This document shows, piece after piece, positions 53,163 through 61,956 of a stretch of 64,000 nt of DNA (positions are counted from its first letter, which is position 1; each line of letters opens with the position of its first letter). This stretch comes from Actinoplanes palleronii (GTDB taxonomy: Bacteria > Actinomycetota > Actinomycetes > Mycobacteriales > Micromonosporaceae). Location of the stretch: contig NZ_BOMS01000088.1 of assembly GCF_016862315.1 (NCBI RefSeq), positions 89,843 through 153,842 of the forward strand, written 5' to 3'. A program made the position numbers and the translations under genes. The notes under the pieces were generated by a model that made no database searches, was not told where the DNA came from, and saw only the letters and a program-made list of their open reading frames with translations.

Positions 53163-54277
53163 CCACCCACGTGGTGACCGGCGCGACCGGCCTGGTCGGT
53201 GCCGCCCTGGTCCTGGAGCTGCTGACCCGCACCGACGCGACCGTGATCTGCCTGGTGCGCCCGGGCCGGTCCAGCGCCACCGAGCGGCTGACGACCGCCC
53301 TGACCGCGGCCGCCCGCGCCTACGGCCGGGAAGAGACGAACGTGGACGAGCAGATCTGCCGGGCCGTCCCGGCGGACCTGACCCAGGCCCGGTGCGGCGT
53401 CGACCCCGCGGAGATCGGCCCGGTCGACGAGTTCTGGCACTGCGCCGCCGACCTGCGCTACGAGGACCGCCACCGCGACCTGCTCTTCGCCACCAACGTC
53501 GACGGCACCCGGCACGCACACGACCTGGCCCGCGCGGCCGGCGCCACGGTCTTCAACTACGTCAGCACCGCCTATGTCGCCGGCCGCCGCACCGGCCTGC
53601 TGCGCGAGGAGCCGGCCCCGGCCGGGCTGGGCAACAACCACTACGAGGAGAGCAAGACCGCCGCCGAGCACCTGCTCGCCGCGACGACCGGGCCGGCGAT
53701 CCGGGTGCTGCGGCCCAGCATCGTGATCGGGCACAGCCGCACCATGGCGGTGGCCGGCGGCCGTACCGGGCTCTACACGATCCACCGCCGGGTCCACCAG
53801 CTCGACCGGATGCTCACCCTGCTCGGCGACGCCGGGGGCCGGGGCCGCCCGCTGCGGATCCGCGCCGAGGCGGACAGCCCGATCAACGTGGTGCCGGTCG
53901 ACCTGGTCGCGGCGGACGCGGTCGCGCTGAGCACCGCCGGCGCGCCGGCCGGCACCTATCACCTGACCCATCCCGCGCCGATGCGGCTGCGCCCCGGGCT
54001 GGACCTGATGTTCGCGATGTCCGGGCTGGCCGCGCCGCTGCTGGTCGGCGGCGACGACGGGTTCACCCAGATCGACCGCGAGTTCGATCGGCGGCTGGAC
54101 TTCCACCGTTCGTACATGAGCGGGCAGAAGGTGTTCGACCAGAGCGCCCTGCGCGCGGTGCTGCCGGACGCCGCCCTGCTGTCCTGGACGATCGACGCGC
54201 CCACGCTGGAGCGCGTGTTCGGCTGGCACCTCGATCAGCTCTCGGCCACGGCGTCGGTGCGGGCAGCCGTGCGGTGA
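53159..54277 (+). CDS. Fatty-acyl-CoA-reductase-like extended SDR (NAD_binding_4)
   Basis: 372 residues from the TTG at 53159, overlapping the P450 stop (GTG at 53171 possible). NAD(P) motif TGATGLVG (7-14), DEFWHCAADLRYEDR, FNYVSTAYVAGRRTG and catalytic Tyr162-xxx-Lys166 (YEESK). The sequence pattern follows the male-sterility/thioester-reductase type SDRs, which reduce acyl thioesters to aldehydes or alcohols. In this operon it could supply fatty alcohol for ether-bond formation, which is inference. Confidence 0.82.
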   Translation: MTTHVVTGATGLVGAALVLELLTRTDATVICLVRPGRSSATERLTTALTAAARAYGREETNVDEQICRAVPADLTQARCGVDPAEIGPVDEFWHCAADLRYEDRHRDLLFATNVDGTRHAHDLARAAGATVFNYVSTAYVAGRRTGLLREEPAPAGLGNNHYEESKTAAEHLLAATTGPAIRVLRPSIVIGHSRTMAVAGGRTGLYTIHRRVHQLDRMLTLLGDAGGRGRPLRIRAEADSPINVVPVDLVAADAVALSTAGAPAGTYHLTHPAPMRLRPGLDLMFAMSGLAAPLLVGGDDGFTQIDREFDRRLDFHRSYMSGQKVFDQSALRAVLPDAALLSWTIDAPTLERVFGWHLDQLSATASVRAAVR

Positions 54278-54927
54278 GCGCGATTGTCCGTACCCTCAAT
54301 GGGGTCTTGATCTTGAAGCCGTTGTTGTCGGCGACCTTGCGGATCTCGGTCTGCCGGCACGGCGCGCCCGGACCGTCGCCGGTCGTCGTGGCCGCCAACC
54401 ACGCCAGCCACCTGGACACCCCGCTGATCCTGCAGGCACTGCCGGGCGGACCCCGCCGCACCGCGGTCGGCGCGGCCGCGGACTACTTCTACGCCTCCCG
54501 GTTGCGGTCCGCCGGGGTCCGGCTGCTTTTCAACACCTTTCCGGTACGACGACCCGCGCGCCCCACCGGCCCCCGCGCCGCCCACGGCGGCCGCGCGGAC
54601 GCCGACCGGCTGCTGACCGCCGGCTGGAACCTGCTGCTGTTCCCGGAGGGCACCCGCAGCCGCGACGGTGTGCTCGGCGACTTCCGCCGGGGTGCCGCTG
54701 CGCTCTGCCTGCGCCACGGCGTCCCGTGCCTGCCGGTCGGCGTGACCGGAACTCATCACGCCATGCCCCGCGGTCGCCGCTGGCCGCGCCCCGGCCGCCC
54801 ACCCGTCGTCGTGCACCTGGGCGCACCGCTGACCCCGGCGCCGGCCGAGGACGCGCAGGCGTTCACCGGCCGGGTCGCCGCCGCGGTCCGCGCCCTGATC
54901 GCCTGCCCCCTGGGAGAGCAACCGTGA
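54274..54927 (+). CDS. PlsC-type 1-acylglycerol-3-phosphate acyltransferase
   Basis: 217 residues. The GTG at 54274 overlaps the reductase stop. Acyltransferase motif I NHASHLD (His43 to Asp48, HX4D), motif III FPEGTRSRDG (123-132) and a motif IV-like VPCLPVGVTG. A short hydrophobic N-terminus may tether it to the membrane. It would acylate the sn-2 position of a lysophosphatidate or its ether analogue. Confidence 0.88.
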   Translation: MSAIVRTLNGVLILKPLLSATLRISVCRHGAPGPSPVVVAANHASHLDTPLILQALPGGPRRTAVGAAADYFYASRLRSAGVRLLFNTFPVRRPARPTGPRAAHGGRADADRLLTAGWNLLLFPEGTRSRDGVLGDFRRGAAALCLRHGVPCLPVGVTGTHHAMPRGRRWPRPGRPPVVVHLGAPLTPAPAEDAQAFTGRVAAAVRALIACPLGEQP

Positions 54928-56570
54928 GCCGTGAACACATGAAGTGGTGGGGCTGGGGCCGCGCGGACACCGCGTTCCACCACGACGACAAGCCGGCGCT
55001 GCGCCCGCTGCTGCTCGACCGCCTCGGCGTCGACATCGACATCCCGGCCGCCACCCCGCCGGACGTCGCCGACCTGCACCTCCCGCCGCCGCGCCGGCCC
55101 GCACCGCTGACCTCCGCGCTCGCCGCGGCGACCCGGCTGTCCGACGACCCCGTCGAGCGGCTGGTGCACGGCACCGGCAAGTCGCTGCGCGAACTCGTCG
55201 ACCTGCGCGCCGGACGTCTCGGCCGGCTCCCGGACCTGGTCGTGCACCCGGGCGACGAGGCCGAGACCGCCGCGGTGCTGCGGCTGGCCCTCGACCACGA
55301 CGCGGTGGTCATCCCGTTCGGCGGCGGCAGCAACATCTCCGGCAGCCTGCGCCCGCCCGACGACGAACAACGCCCGGTGATCTCGATCGACCTGGACCGG
55401 ATGAACCGGGTCACCTCGATCGACACCGAGTCGGGCCTGGCCGTGATCGAGGCCGGCGCGCTCGGCCCGGAGCTGGAGGAGCAGCTCAACGCGGCCGGCT
55501 GGACCCTCGGGCACTTCCCGGACAGCTTCAAGCACTCCACCCTCGGCGGCTGGATCGCCACCCGCTCCTCCGGCATGCAGTCCGACACCTACGGCGACAT
55601 CGCCGCCATGGTCCTCGCCGTCCGCGTCGTGACACCGCACGGCCTGCTGCGGACCCGCCCGCTGCCGGGCACCTCGACCGGCCCGTCGGTGCTGCAGATG
55701 ATCCTCGGCAGCGAGGGCCGCCTCGGCGTGATCACCGAGGCCACTGTCCGGATCCGCCCACTGCCGCAGCGCCGGGTGGTGCTCGGCTACCTCTACCCGA
55801 GCTGGGAGGCCGGCCTGCGCGCCACCGCGGCGATCACCCGCGGCGAGGCCCGGCCGGCCTTCGTCCGCCTCGCGGACGCCGAGGAAACCACGTTCTCACT
55901 GTCGCTGCGCACCGGCGGGCCCGGCCTGGCCGAGAAACTGCTTGATGGGTACGTCCGGAAAGTCCGCCGGCAGGACCCGGCGCAGTTGTGTCTCGGGCTG
56001 GTCGGGTTCGAGGGCTCCCCGGCCGCGGTCCGGCGCGACCGGCGGCTGGTGGCGGCCGCGGTCAAGGCGGCCGGCGGGTTCCCGATCGGCGCGGGCGCCG
56101 GCGCGGTCTACGACCGGAAGAAGTTCGACACCCCGTACATCCGCGACTTCCTGCTGTCGCGCGGCGTGCACGCCGACGTCTCGGAGACCGGCGCTCCGTG
56201 GTCCCGGCTGCCCGGCCTGTACACCGAGGTGATGACCGCGTTCCAGGCCGGCCTGGCGGCATCCGGGGCGCGCGGCTCGGTGATGTGCCACCTCTCGCAC
56301 ACCGACCCGGTCGGCGCGTGCCTCTACTTCACGTTCGCGGTGGTGCCCGCCGAGGACGGCGACCTGCACGACTACGACGTGGTCAAGTCCGCGGTCCAGC
56401 AGGCGTTCGTCGACGGCGGCGGCACCCTGTCCCACCACCACGCGGTCGGCACCGAACACGCCCGGTGGCTGTCCGAGGATGTGTCGCCGGCGGGCGCGGG
56501 GCTGATCGGCGCGCTGTTCGCGGGCATCGACCCGGCGGCCCAGCTCAACCCAGGCAAGATCGTCCCGTGA
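54924..56570 (+). CDS. Alkyldihydroxyacetonephosphate synthase-like FAD enzyme
   Basis: 548 residues from the GTG at 54924, overlapping the acyltransferase stop. It opens with MKWWGWG, a hallmark of alkyl-DHAP synthases. FAD-binding (VAO/PCMH) motif IPFGGGSNISGS (130-140), GHFPDSFKHSTLGGWIATRSSGMQSDTYGDI, ILGSEGRLGVI, and the HHH motif at 504-506 (LSHHHAVGTEH) required in the family. The known reaction exchanges the acyl chain of acyl-DHAP for a fatty alcohol to make the ether bond. Some bacterial homologues are D-lactate-type oxidases, but the HHH motif and neighbours favour ether-lipid synthesis. Confidence 0.87.
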   Translation: MSREHMKWWGWGRADTAFHHDDKPALRPLLLDRLGVDIDIPAATPPDVADLHLPPPRRPAPLTSALAAATRLSDDPVERLVHGTGKSLRELVDLRAGRLGRLPDLVVHPGDEAETAAVLRLALDHDAVVIPFGGGSNISGSLRPPDDEQRPVISIDLDRMNRVTSIDTESGLAVIEAGALGPELEEQLNAAGWTLGHFPDSFKHSTLGGWIATRSSGMQSDTYGDIAAMVLAVRVVTPHGLLRTRPLPGTSTGPSVLQMILGSEGRLGVITEATVRIRPLPQRRVVLGYLYPSWEAGLRATAAITRGEARPAFVRLADAEETTFSLSLRTGGPGLAEKLLDGYVRKVRRQDPAQLCLGLVGFEGSPAAVRRDRRLVAAAVKAAGGFPIGAGAGAVYDRKKFDTPYIRDFLLSRGVHADVSETGAPWSRLPGLYTEVMTAFQAGLAASGARGSVMCHLSHTDPVGACLYFTFAVVPAEDGDLHDYDVVKSAVQQAFVDGGGTLSHHHAVGTEHARWLSEDVSPAGAGLIGALFAGIDPAAQLNPGKIVP

Positions 56571-56654
56571 GCGCTCGTCTCCTGGATGGATAATGATCAG
56601 CCCACGCGGGTTGACGTTTCCCCCAGGAGATCGGCACCGGAGGACCAGCCACCC

Positions 56655-57968
56655 ATGACGTCGGAGCGCACGCGGCCGAACTGGCCGGTTCAGATATCGA
56701 TCGTCAGCGCGGTCCTGGCGGTGTCGCTCGTGGTCCTCACGCTCGCCGGCTTCACCAGTGGTCTCTTCGGATGGCATCCCGGGACACCGGCGGCCGTGCA
56801 GGGGGCGCGGGCGGTGAACCTGCCGGCGGCGGTGGGGGCGCCGGGTGTCCGCAGTGCCGACGAGACGAAACATCCGGTGGCCGCGGCTGGCGTCCTGATC
56901 AGCGGCAACACGTGGTTCGCGGACGGCTCCGGCTGGTACGGCGCGGTGATCAGCGCGGACGCGGGGGAGTACCGGGTGTTCGTCAACAACGCCGGGGCCG
57001 CCGGGTTCGGGGCCGTGCTGTCGCCGGACGGCCGCCGCCCGGCCTCCGGTGACGGGATCCTCGACATCGCGACCGGCCGGTGGACGGGGTACCCGCAGGC
57101 CTGGCAGGACCGGGAACTCGCGGCGCAGGCCTGGTCGCCGGACGGTGCCCGGCTCGCCGTGACCAGCCGCGTGCCCGGCGGCGACGGGCCCTACCCGTCA
57201 ACGGCGAACGCTTCGGCCACCGTGCTGAACCTGCTCGACGTCGGCAGCGGCGCGATCACCGAGGTCGCGGGACTCCCGGACGCCGCGGCGCTGGACGGCT
57301 GGACGGTCGCGTTCTCGCCGGACGGCACACGTCTGGCGTACCAGGCTTCCGGTCAGGTCCGCATCGTCACCGTCGCCGACGGCCGGAGCACCGCTGTCCC
57401 GTTGCCGGACGGCGCACGGCTGGCGGGCAAGGGCAGCTGGACCCGCGACGGGCAGGGGCTGCTCGTGGTGTCGGGGGAGCACTGCTGCTCCTGCGGCGAC
57501 TACCCGATGCGCTGGACCGTGACGACCCTCGTGGCGACAACCGGGGCAGCCGTGGGGCCGCGGTACCAGGTCGACGGGGCGTACGCGGTGCGGGTGCTCG
57601 GCTGGTGGCCCTCCGGCCGGCCGGTGGCTGTCGCGTACGCGCCCACCGATGACGCCGCCACGACACTGTTCGACGACGAGCCGAGCCGGTACCAGCTGAT
57701 CAGCATGGACAAGGTCGATTCCGCCCGGCTGCTGGAGCTTTCACCGGGGAGCGGCCATCACCAGTTGAGCTCGGCCGGCACCGAGGCCATCGATGTGGCC
57801 GACTACGTGCTGGCCGCGGGCAAGGTCGGAACGGCCGCGACGCTGGCCACCACTGTCGACAGCATCGCCGGCGGCCTGCTCACCGCCGCGGCGCTCGCGG
57901 CCGCGACGGCGCTGCTGTCCGGCGGCTTCGCCCTCTGGCGGCGGCGCCTCCGCCGTCCGGCGCCGTAG
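56655..57968 (+). CDS. Membrane-anchored beta-propeller-like protein
   Basis: 437 residues from the ATG at 56655, which has CGGAGGACC about 10 bases upstream (frame open to 56586). One N-terminal membrane helix (ISIVSAVLAVSLVVLTLAGF), an extracytoplasmic region with TolB/WD40-like blade signatures (VLSPDGRRPA, AWSPDGARLAVTS, AFSPDGTRLAYQA, SWTRDGQGLLVVS) and a second C-terminal helix (LTAAALAAATALLSGGFALW). A CCSCGDY cluster is unusual for a propeller. Role unknown; perhaps a surface sensor or scaffold. Confidence 0.78.
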   Translation: MTSERTRPNWPVQISIVSAVLAVSLVVLTLAGFTSGLFGWHPGTPAAVQGARAVNLPAAVGAPGVRSADETKHPVAAAGVLISGNTWFADGSGWYGAVISADAGEYRVFVNNAGAAGFGAVLSPDGRRPASGDGILDIATGRWTGYPQAWQDRELAAQAWSPDGARLAVTSRVPGGDGPYPSTANASATVLNLLDVGSGAITEVAGLPDAAALDGWTVAFSPDGTRLAYQASGQVRIVTVADGRSTAVPLPDGARLAGKGSWTRDGQGLLVVSGEHCCSCGDYPMRWTVTTLVATTGAAVGPRYQVDGAYAVRVLGWWPSGRPVAVAYAPTDDAATTLFDDEPSRYQLISMDKVDSARLLELSPGSGHHQLSSAGTEAIDVADYVLAAGKVGTAATLATTVDSIAGGLLTAAALAAATALLSGGFALWRRRLRRPAP

Positions 57969-58130
57969 GCGTCATGAGGATCGTCGACCGGCTCGGGCCG
58001 GTGGGAAAACCGCACAGCACATCGGCTGAGGTAGCCTCCACTGCCGCAGCGATGGATCAACTGCAATGCGGCCAGGAAGCTGCTGTACAGGTTGGACCGC
58101 CCCGGGCGGCGGTCCATAGTCGGAGGACTC

Positions 58131-58658
58131 ATGCCGCCAACATCCGATGTGGTTGTGGACATCACCTGGCAACCCGAGAAGGCGGATCATCGAACGGCTG
58201 TTCGCGCGGCCCTGATAACGCCGGCCCGCAAGGTCGCCTGGATCATTCTGGTCAGCTTCATGGGTCTGCTGCTGATCCTCATGCTCCTGGTCGCGCTGAC
58301 CACCGGCGATTTTCACGTGGGCTACCGAGCACTGGCAGCAATGGCCGCGGGCGTGTTGGGACCCTTCGTGCTACCTGCTCTCCTGGTAGAAATGGCCTGG
58401 CGATCGAGCCCGGCAGTACGACAACCCGCCCGAGCGCGCATCGATCCCCATGTGGGCATCACTTTCACTCAAGGCGGCACCTCGACGCTGCACACGTGGG
58501 CCGCGATCGGACGCATACGCGAGACGGACACGCTCTTCCTGGTCGGACTGGCCGCTCACAAAGGCATCAACATCCCGCTGCCCAAGCGCAGCCTGACCAG
58601 CCCGGCGCAGGTGGAATACCTGCGCTACCTGTTCCAGAACTTCCTGGCCCGCAACTGA
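58131..58658 (+). CDS. YcxB-like membrane protein
   Basis: 175 residues from the ATG at 58131 (CGGAGGACTC upstream). Two membrane helices (about 35-55 and 65-88) are followed by a YcxB-type C-terminal domain (ITFTQGGTSTLHTWAAIGRIRETDTLFLVGLAAHKGINIPLPKRSLTSPAQVEYLRYLF). Function of the family is unknown. A small hairpin (GGACCGCC/GGCGGTCC, 58094-58114) sits in its leader. Confidence 0.78.
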   Translation: MPPTSDVVVDITWQPEKADHRTAVRAALITPARKVAWIILVSFMGLLLILMLLVALTTGDFHVGYRALAAMAAGVLGPFVLPALLVEMAWRSSPAVRQPARARIDPHVGITFTQGGTSTLHTWAAIGRIRETDTLFLVGLAAHKGINIPLPKRSLTSPAQVEYLRYLFQNFLARN

Positions 58659-58795
58659 CCAGCAGAAAATCCTGGAGCGACCTGGGTTCGCTCTACCATT
58701 TCCGGCTCGACTTGGAACTTTGTGGGCCTTGGAACCAGGTCTGACCAGCGTCCGGGTCGATGCACGCCGCCTCGACCCGGCGGTCGGTCAGCCTT

Positions 58796-59305
58796 ATGAT
58801 GCGACGCCTTGGTGACCGAGCCAGATTGGCTGTGGAGGTTGGCGAGGTCTGGCCACCCGACGCGGCGACGGGCGATCTACGCACCGTCGATGTGTGGGCC
58901 GGTGGCACATGGCTGACCACCGTCGACAACACGGCGTACGTTCCCTCCTTTACCCACTACCTGCGGCGTGACGCGGAGCAGGTCCGCCGCCGTGACGTCA
59001 GGACCTGTCCTTTCCCGGAGCGCTCGCCGGAGGAGATCTGCCGACTGCTCTACGCGCAGGCCTGCGCCGGTGAGTCAGACTTCTCGGAGCAATTCCGGCT
59101 AATGGACTGGGGTCCGACCGCCGACAACGTGACCTGCTTCGCCTACCTGAACGGCGACGAACTAATCATCACCCTCGTCTTGCGGGACGACGATCACTTA
59201 CCCGAGGACCAGGAAAAGGTCGTCGTTGCCAGGATCCTGGCGGACGAGTGCGTAGCTGTCCTCACCGAAGCGGCTGATCTACTGGATGCCGAACGCGTTC
59301 GATAG
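58796..59305 (+). CDS. Hypothetical protein, 169 aa
   Basis: Not recognised. Soluble alpha/beta protein (AVEVGEVWPPDAATGDLRTVDVWAGGTWLTTVDNTAYVPSF; CFAYLNGDELIITLVLRDDDHLPED). The start is uncertain: tandem ATGs at 58796/58799, or 58760; none has a good ribosome binding site. Its size and mixed fold resemble immunity-type proteins, but that is only an impression. An ATG at 59316 with GAGGG upstream opens a short frame (MADLLLRRPARPGVVARAF) that runs into antisense sequence and may be a truncated gene. Confidence 0.6.
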   Translation: MMRRLGDRARLAVEVGEVWPPDAATGDLRTVDVWAGGTWLTTVDNTAYVPSFTHYLRRDAEQVRRRDVRTCPFPERSPEEICRLLYAQACAGESDFSEQFRLMDWGPTADNVTCFAYLNGDELIITLVLRDDDHLPEDQEKVVVARILADECVAVLTEAADLLDAERVR

Positions 59306-59418
59306 AGGGATCACCATGGCTGATCTTCTCCTGAGGCGCCCGGCCAGACCCGGAGTAGTCGCACGTGCGTTCTCTGCGGCAGATCCGGAAGTCTATCGAG
59401 GCCACCTCGGCGAGGTGG

Positions 59419-60165
59419 TCAAGCGTCGGCGATTTCCTGGAATGTGCCGTCGAGCATCATGCGGTAGCGGCGCGGCGGTCCCATCTGCAGCAGTAGCTGC
59501 TTCATGTGGGCCTCGCGTTCCGCCTGTTCGCGGCCGGTCGGGTCAGCGACCCGGAACCCCTGCAAAGGAACTTCGAACGGGTCGACGTCGGCAGGGTCCG
59601 GCAGGCCTTCCAAGATGAAACCGAACAAGGCGCGCAAGGCGTCCTCACCCAACTCCAGCGGATGAAACGGCAGCGGGTACGGCTCTCCTGAGAACGTCGA
59701 CCCGACCGGCTGCTCGCCCGCCCAGTACGGACGCTCGAACTCGTACGGTTCGCCGATGTTCTCCCCGATGCCGCCGTCCGGAGAAACGCTGAGCGAGCGG
59801 ACCAGAGAGCCGTTCTCCCACACCGCGAAGCACAGCCAATCGGAGACTGAGTGCATCCCGTGCATGATGATCCGCCGGTCACCTGCGGCACGAAGCAGAC
59901 GGGCGGGTAGCTGCGATGGGGGGTCATAGACGAGCCGACGATCGCAGAACAACTCAGCGCCGGCCAGCACAGTCGCGTAGGTGGTGTCGTCCGGCGGGTA
60001 CGTGTCGTCGCCGAGTACGCCGCCGTCAATCGGTGTCACCTCGTAGGCGGGGTGCATTTCGCGCACCAGGGCGAGGACCTCCGCAGGGTCGGCTCGAACC
60101 GCTTCCCGCAGAGCGGGGCGCAGAGCGCCCTCAGTGAAAGCAAGCAGTGCAGTCTTCGCGCCCAT
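59419..60165 (-). CDS. DUF6928-like protein
   Basis: 248 residues. It opens MGAKTALLAFTEGALRPAL and contains DRRLVYDPPSQLPARLL, RRIIMHGMHSVSDWLCFAVWENGSLVRSLSVSPDGGIGENIG and FERPYWAGEQPV. This matches my recollection of actinobacterial proteins grouped as DUF6928, with no known function. No membrane segment. Single minus-strand gene among plus-strand small genes. Confidence 0.68.
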   Translation of the reverse strand: MGAKTALLAFTEGALRPALREAVRADPAEVLALVREMHPAYEVTPIDGGVLGDDTYPPDDTTYATVLAGAELFCDRRLVYDPPSQLPARLLRAAGDRRIIMHGMHSVSDWLCFAVWENGSLVRSLSVSPDGGIGENIGEPYEFERPYWAGEQPVGSTFSGEPYPLPFHPLELGEDALRALFGFILEGLPDPADVDPFEVPLQGFRVADPTGREQAEREAHMKQLLLQMGPPRRYRMMLDGTFQEIADA

Positions 60166-60493
60166 TGGACCCTTCGCCTCTTGCGGGGATGATCACGCAG
60201 ACTACGGCCACCTGGCCTTGGTCGGGCATGGGTGATGCGTACTCGGCGCACCCCGCTACCGGATTGCTGCTACAACCGCGTATCAGCACGACAATGACAC
60301 CAGCCCAGACCGCCGGTTACCGACCGTGACGCGGCGGCGGCCGACCCGAGCACGGACAGCGGCAGTTGAGTGAACTCCTCTGGCGAAGCCAGGTGCGCTG
60401 AGATGGCACCGCAGCTATCTTCGACAAGCGCCCGAGCAAGGGTGTGTCGAAGAGTCCGCGTACGGCGTCAGCCGGCGTCCTGGGGAGCTGACG
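60166..60493. other. Intergenic region, no gene seen
   Basis: This divergent interval carries the promoters of the DUF6928-like gene and the 60494 gene. I see no convincing RNA, repeat or coding frame in it. Confidence 0.5.
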
Positions 60494-60796
60494 ATGGAAT
60501 CGCCATTGGCGCGAGAGAACCGCGTGGTGCTTGAAGTAGTCCAGGCTGCGCTAGGGCTGATCTCCCGTGATATGCGAGCCATCTCGGTTTGCACGGAGCC
60601 GGACCGGATCGTCCTGCACGTCGCTGTCCACGAGCGGACTCCGCAGGTTGAGGAAGACGTCGACGACCTGGTATTCGAGCTGGACGCGCTTCAAGGCAAG
60701 GCGGTTGAAATTGAGGCATCAATCCACGTGGGTGAGCCGGGCGCTACTTGGCCGGGAAACCTCGGCCGCCGTGTCTACGTGGCGAAGCAACCATGA
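60494..60796 (+). CDS. Hypothetical protein, 100 aa
   Basis: Complete small frame with GGGGAG 6-11 bases upstream of the ATG. Acidic alpha/beta protein (NRVVLEVVQAALGLISRDMRAI; DRIVLHVAVHERTPQVEEDVDDLVFELDALQGKAVEIEASIHVG) resembling small immunity or colicin-E-type cognate proteins in style only. No toxin is nearby. Not recognised. Confidence 0.6.
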   Translation: MESPLARENRVVLEVVQAALGLISRDMRAISVCTEPDRIVLHVAVHERTPQVEEDVDDLVFELDALQGKAVEIEASIHVGEPGATWPGNLGRRVYVAKQP

Positions 60797-60924
60797 CCCG
60801 AGTCGTGGGCGCCATCGCCCGAATCGCGGCAGATGAGGACGTCCACTTGTGGCGTGGCATCATTTGCCCTGTGGCGTTGTAGGACTGGGTACGGCGGAGG
60901 CGCGAATCGCCAGAGGCTGGGCCG

Positions 60925-61437
60925 TTGCGGTTCAACCGTTTCGTCGATGAGGACCGGGTCAGCTATCTCCACAGCCTCGTATTCACGTTCGGCGAGTTCG
61001 AGGCTGCTGACGAACTCATCGAGCTGCTGATGCCGGCAGGCCGAATCGGGGAGGCCGTTATCGCGGCTCGTCACGTCACTGCCTATGGCAGTGACGACGC
61101 GCTTGGTCGGTTGAGCCGCCGGTTGGACACTCCGGAGCTCCTGACGCTGGCCATCACGCAGCTGGAACAGCACGATGCTGATCCGGAAGCGGCGGAGGAG
61201 GGGTCGGCTGCTCATGCTCTTGCTGAGCTGCTGTATCTGCGCGGCCTGCTGGACCGGTTGCTGGGCAGGGCGAATGCGGGAGATTTCTTCGCATCCATGA
61301 GGGCCGCGGATATTTTGCTGAATCAAGGCCGGACCGATGAGGCGCGCCGCGTCTTGAGTGACCAGGCAGAGCGGGACGGGCCCTACGGTCACAACGCCCG
61401 ATCGAAAGCCGAAACTATCGGCGAAAATCAGACATGA
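60925..61437 (+). CDS. Hypothetical helical-repeat protein, 170 aa
   Basis: The TTG at 60925 is the only plausible start, without a strong ribosome binding site. The sequence is helix-rich and TPR-like (FEAADELIELLMPAGRIGEAVIAARHVTAYG; ALAELLYLRGLLDRLLGRANAGDFFASMRAADILLNQGRTDEARRVLSDQA). It may be the 3' part of a longer repeat protein whose 5' end is lost. Confidence 0.5.
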   Translation: MRFNRFVDEDRVSYLHSLVFTFGEFEAADELIELLMPAGRIGEAVIAARHVTAYGSDDALGRLSRRLDTPELLTLAITQLEQHDADPEAAEEGSAAHALAELLYLRGLLDRLLGRANAGDFFASMRAADILLNQGRTDEARRVLSDQAERDGPYGHNARSKAETIGENQT

Positions 61438-61615
61438 CCGGCCTTCGGCGGCCTTGACTTCGGTGGCGGAATGTACTGAAGTCGGCAGATCCGCCTGTCG
61501 GCGCCGCCCCGTCACCGGTTACCGTGCGTGATGGGCTCGATGGCGCCTGACGAGCGACTTGCGGCAAGAGAGTGCCCTCGCGGTCGGCGCTGACGGGGCT
61601 GGCAAGCTGTACGCC

Positions 61616-61900
61616 ATGGTGCCGTTGAAGGTCACTTACGACGAGGTCGCGGATGCGGCCTACATCTACTTCCAGGCGCCTGGTACTCGGGCGGCGACGA
61701 TGTATCCGTGCGATCCAGTCGACGTAAACGGCATGATCAACCTGGATTTCGATGCGACTGGCCGCCTGATCGGTCTTGAGGTAGGGCCATATGTCCCCCA
61801 AGTACGCGCTTCGAATCCGCGCGGCCGAGTTCGCTGCAATAGTTTCAGCATTACCGCCAGTCCCCGTAGGGCTCGGCAGCCTCATATCCGCGTGGCCTGA
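61616..61900 (+). CDS. DUF2283-family protein, probably frameshifted at its C-terminus
   Basis: It opens VPLKVTYDEVADAAYIYFQ and has VDVNGMINLDFDATGRLIGLEV, the DUF2283 signature; the family is usually about 60-70 residues. After that the sequence turns Arg-rich and unlike the family (PQVRASNPRGRVRC), while another frame shows a more protein-like ending (SPKYALRIRAAEFAA). A one-base indel near 61790 is likely. Confidence 0.6.
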   Translation: MVPLKVTYDEVADAAYIYFQAPGTRAATMYPCDPVDVNGMINLDFDATGRLIGLEVGPYVPQVRASNPRGRVRCNSFSITASPRRARQPHIRVA

Positions 61901-61956
61901 TTCGGGCGACCGTAGGCTTGATTGGCAGCATACACATCCGCAGCCGAGGAGGAACC

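Noticed and set aside
59316..59618. Plus-strand frame starting MADLLLRRPARPG with a fair ribosome binding site
   Set aside because: After about 35 codons it is antisense to the DUF6928-like gene and loses protein character; at most a truncated gene start.
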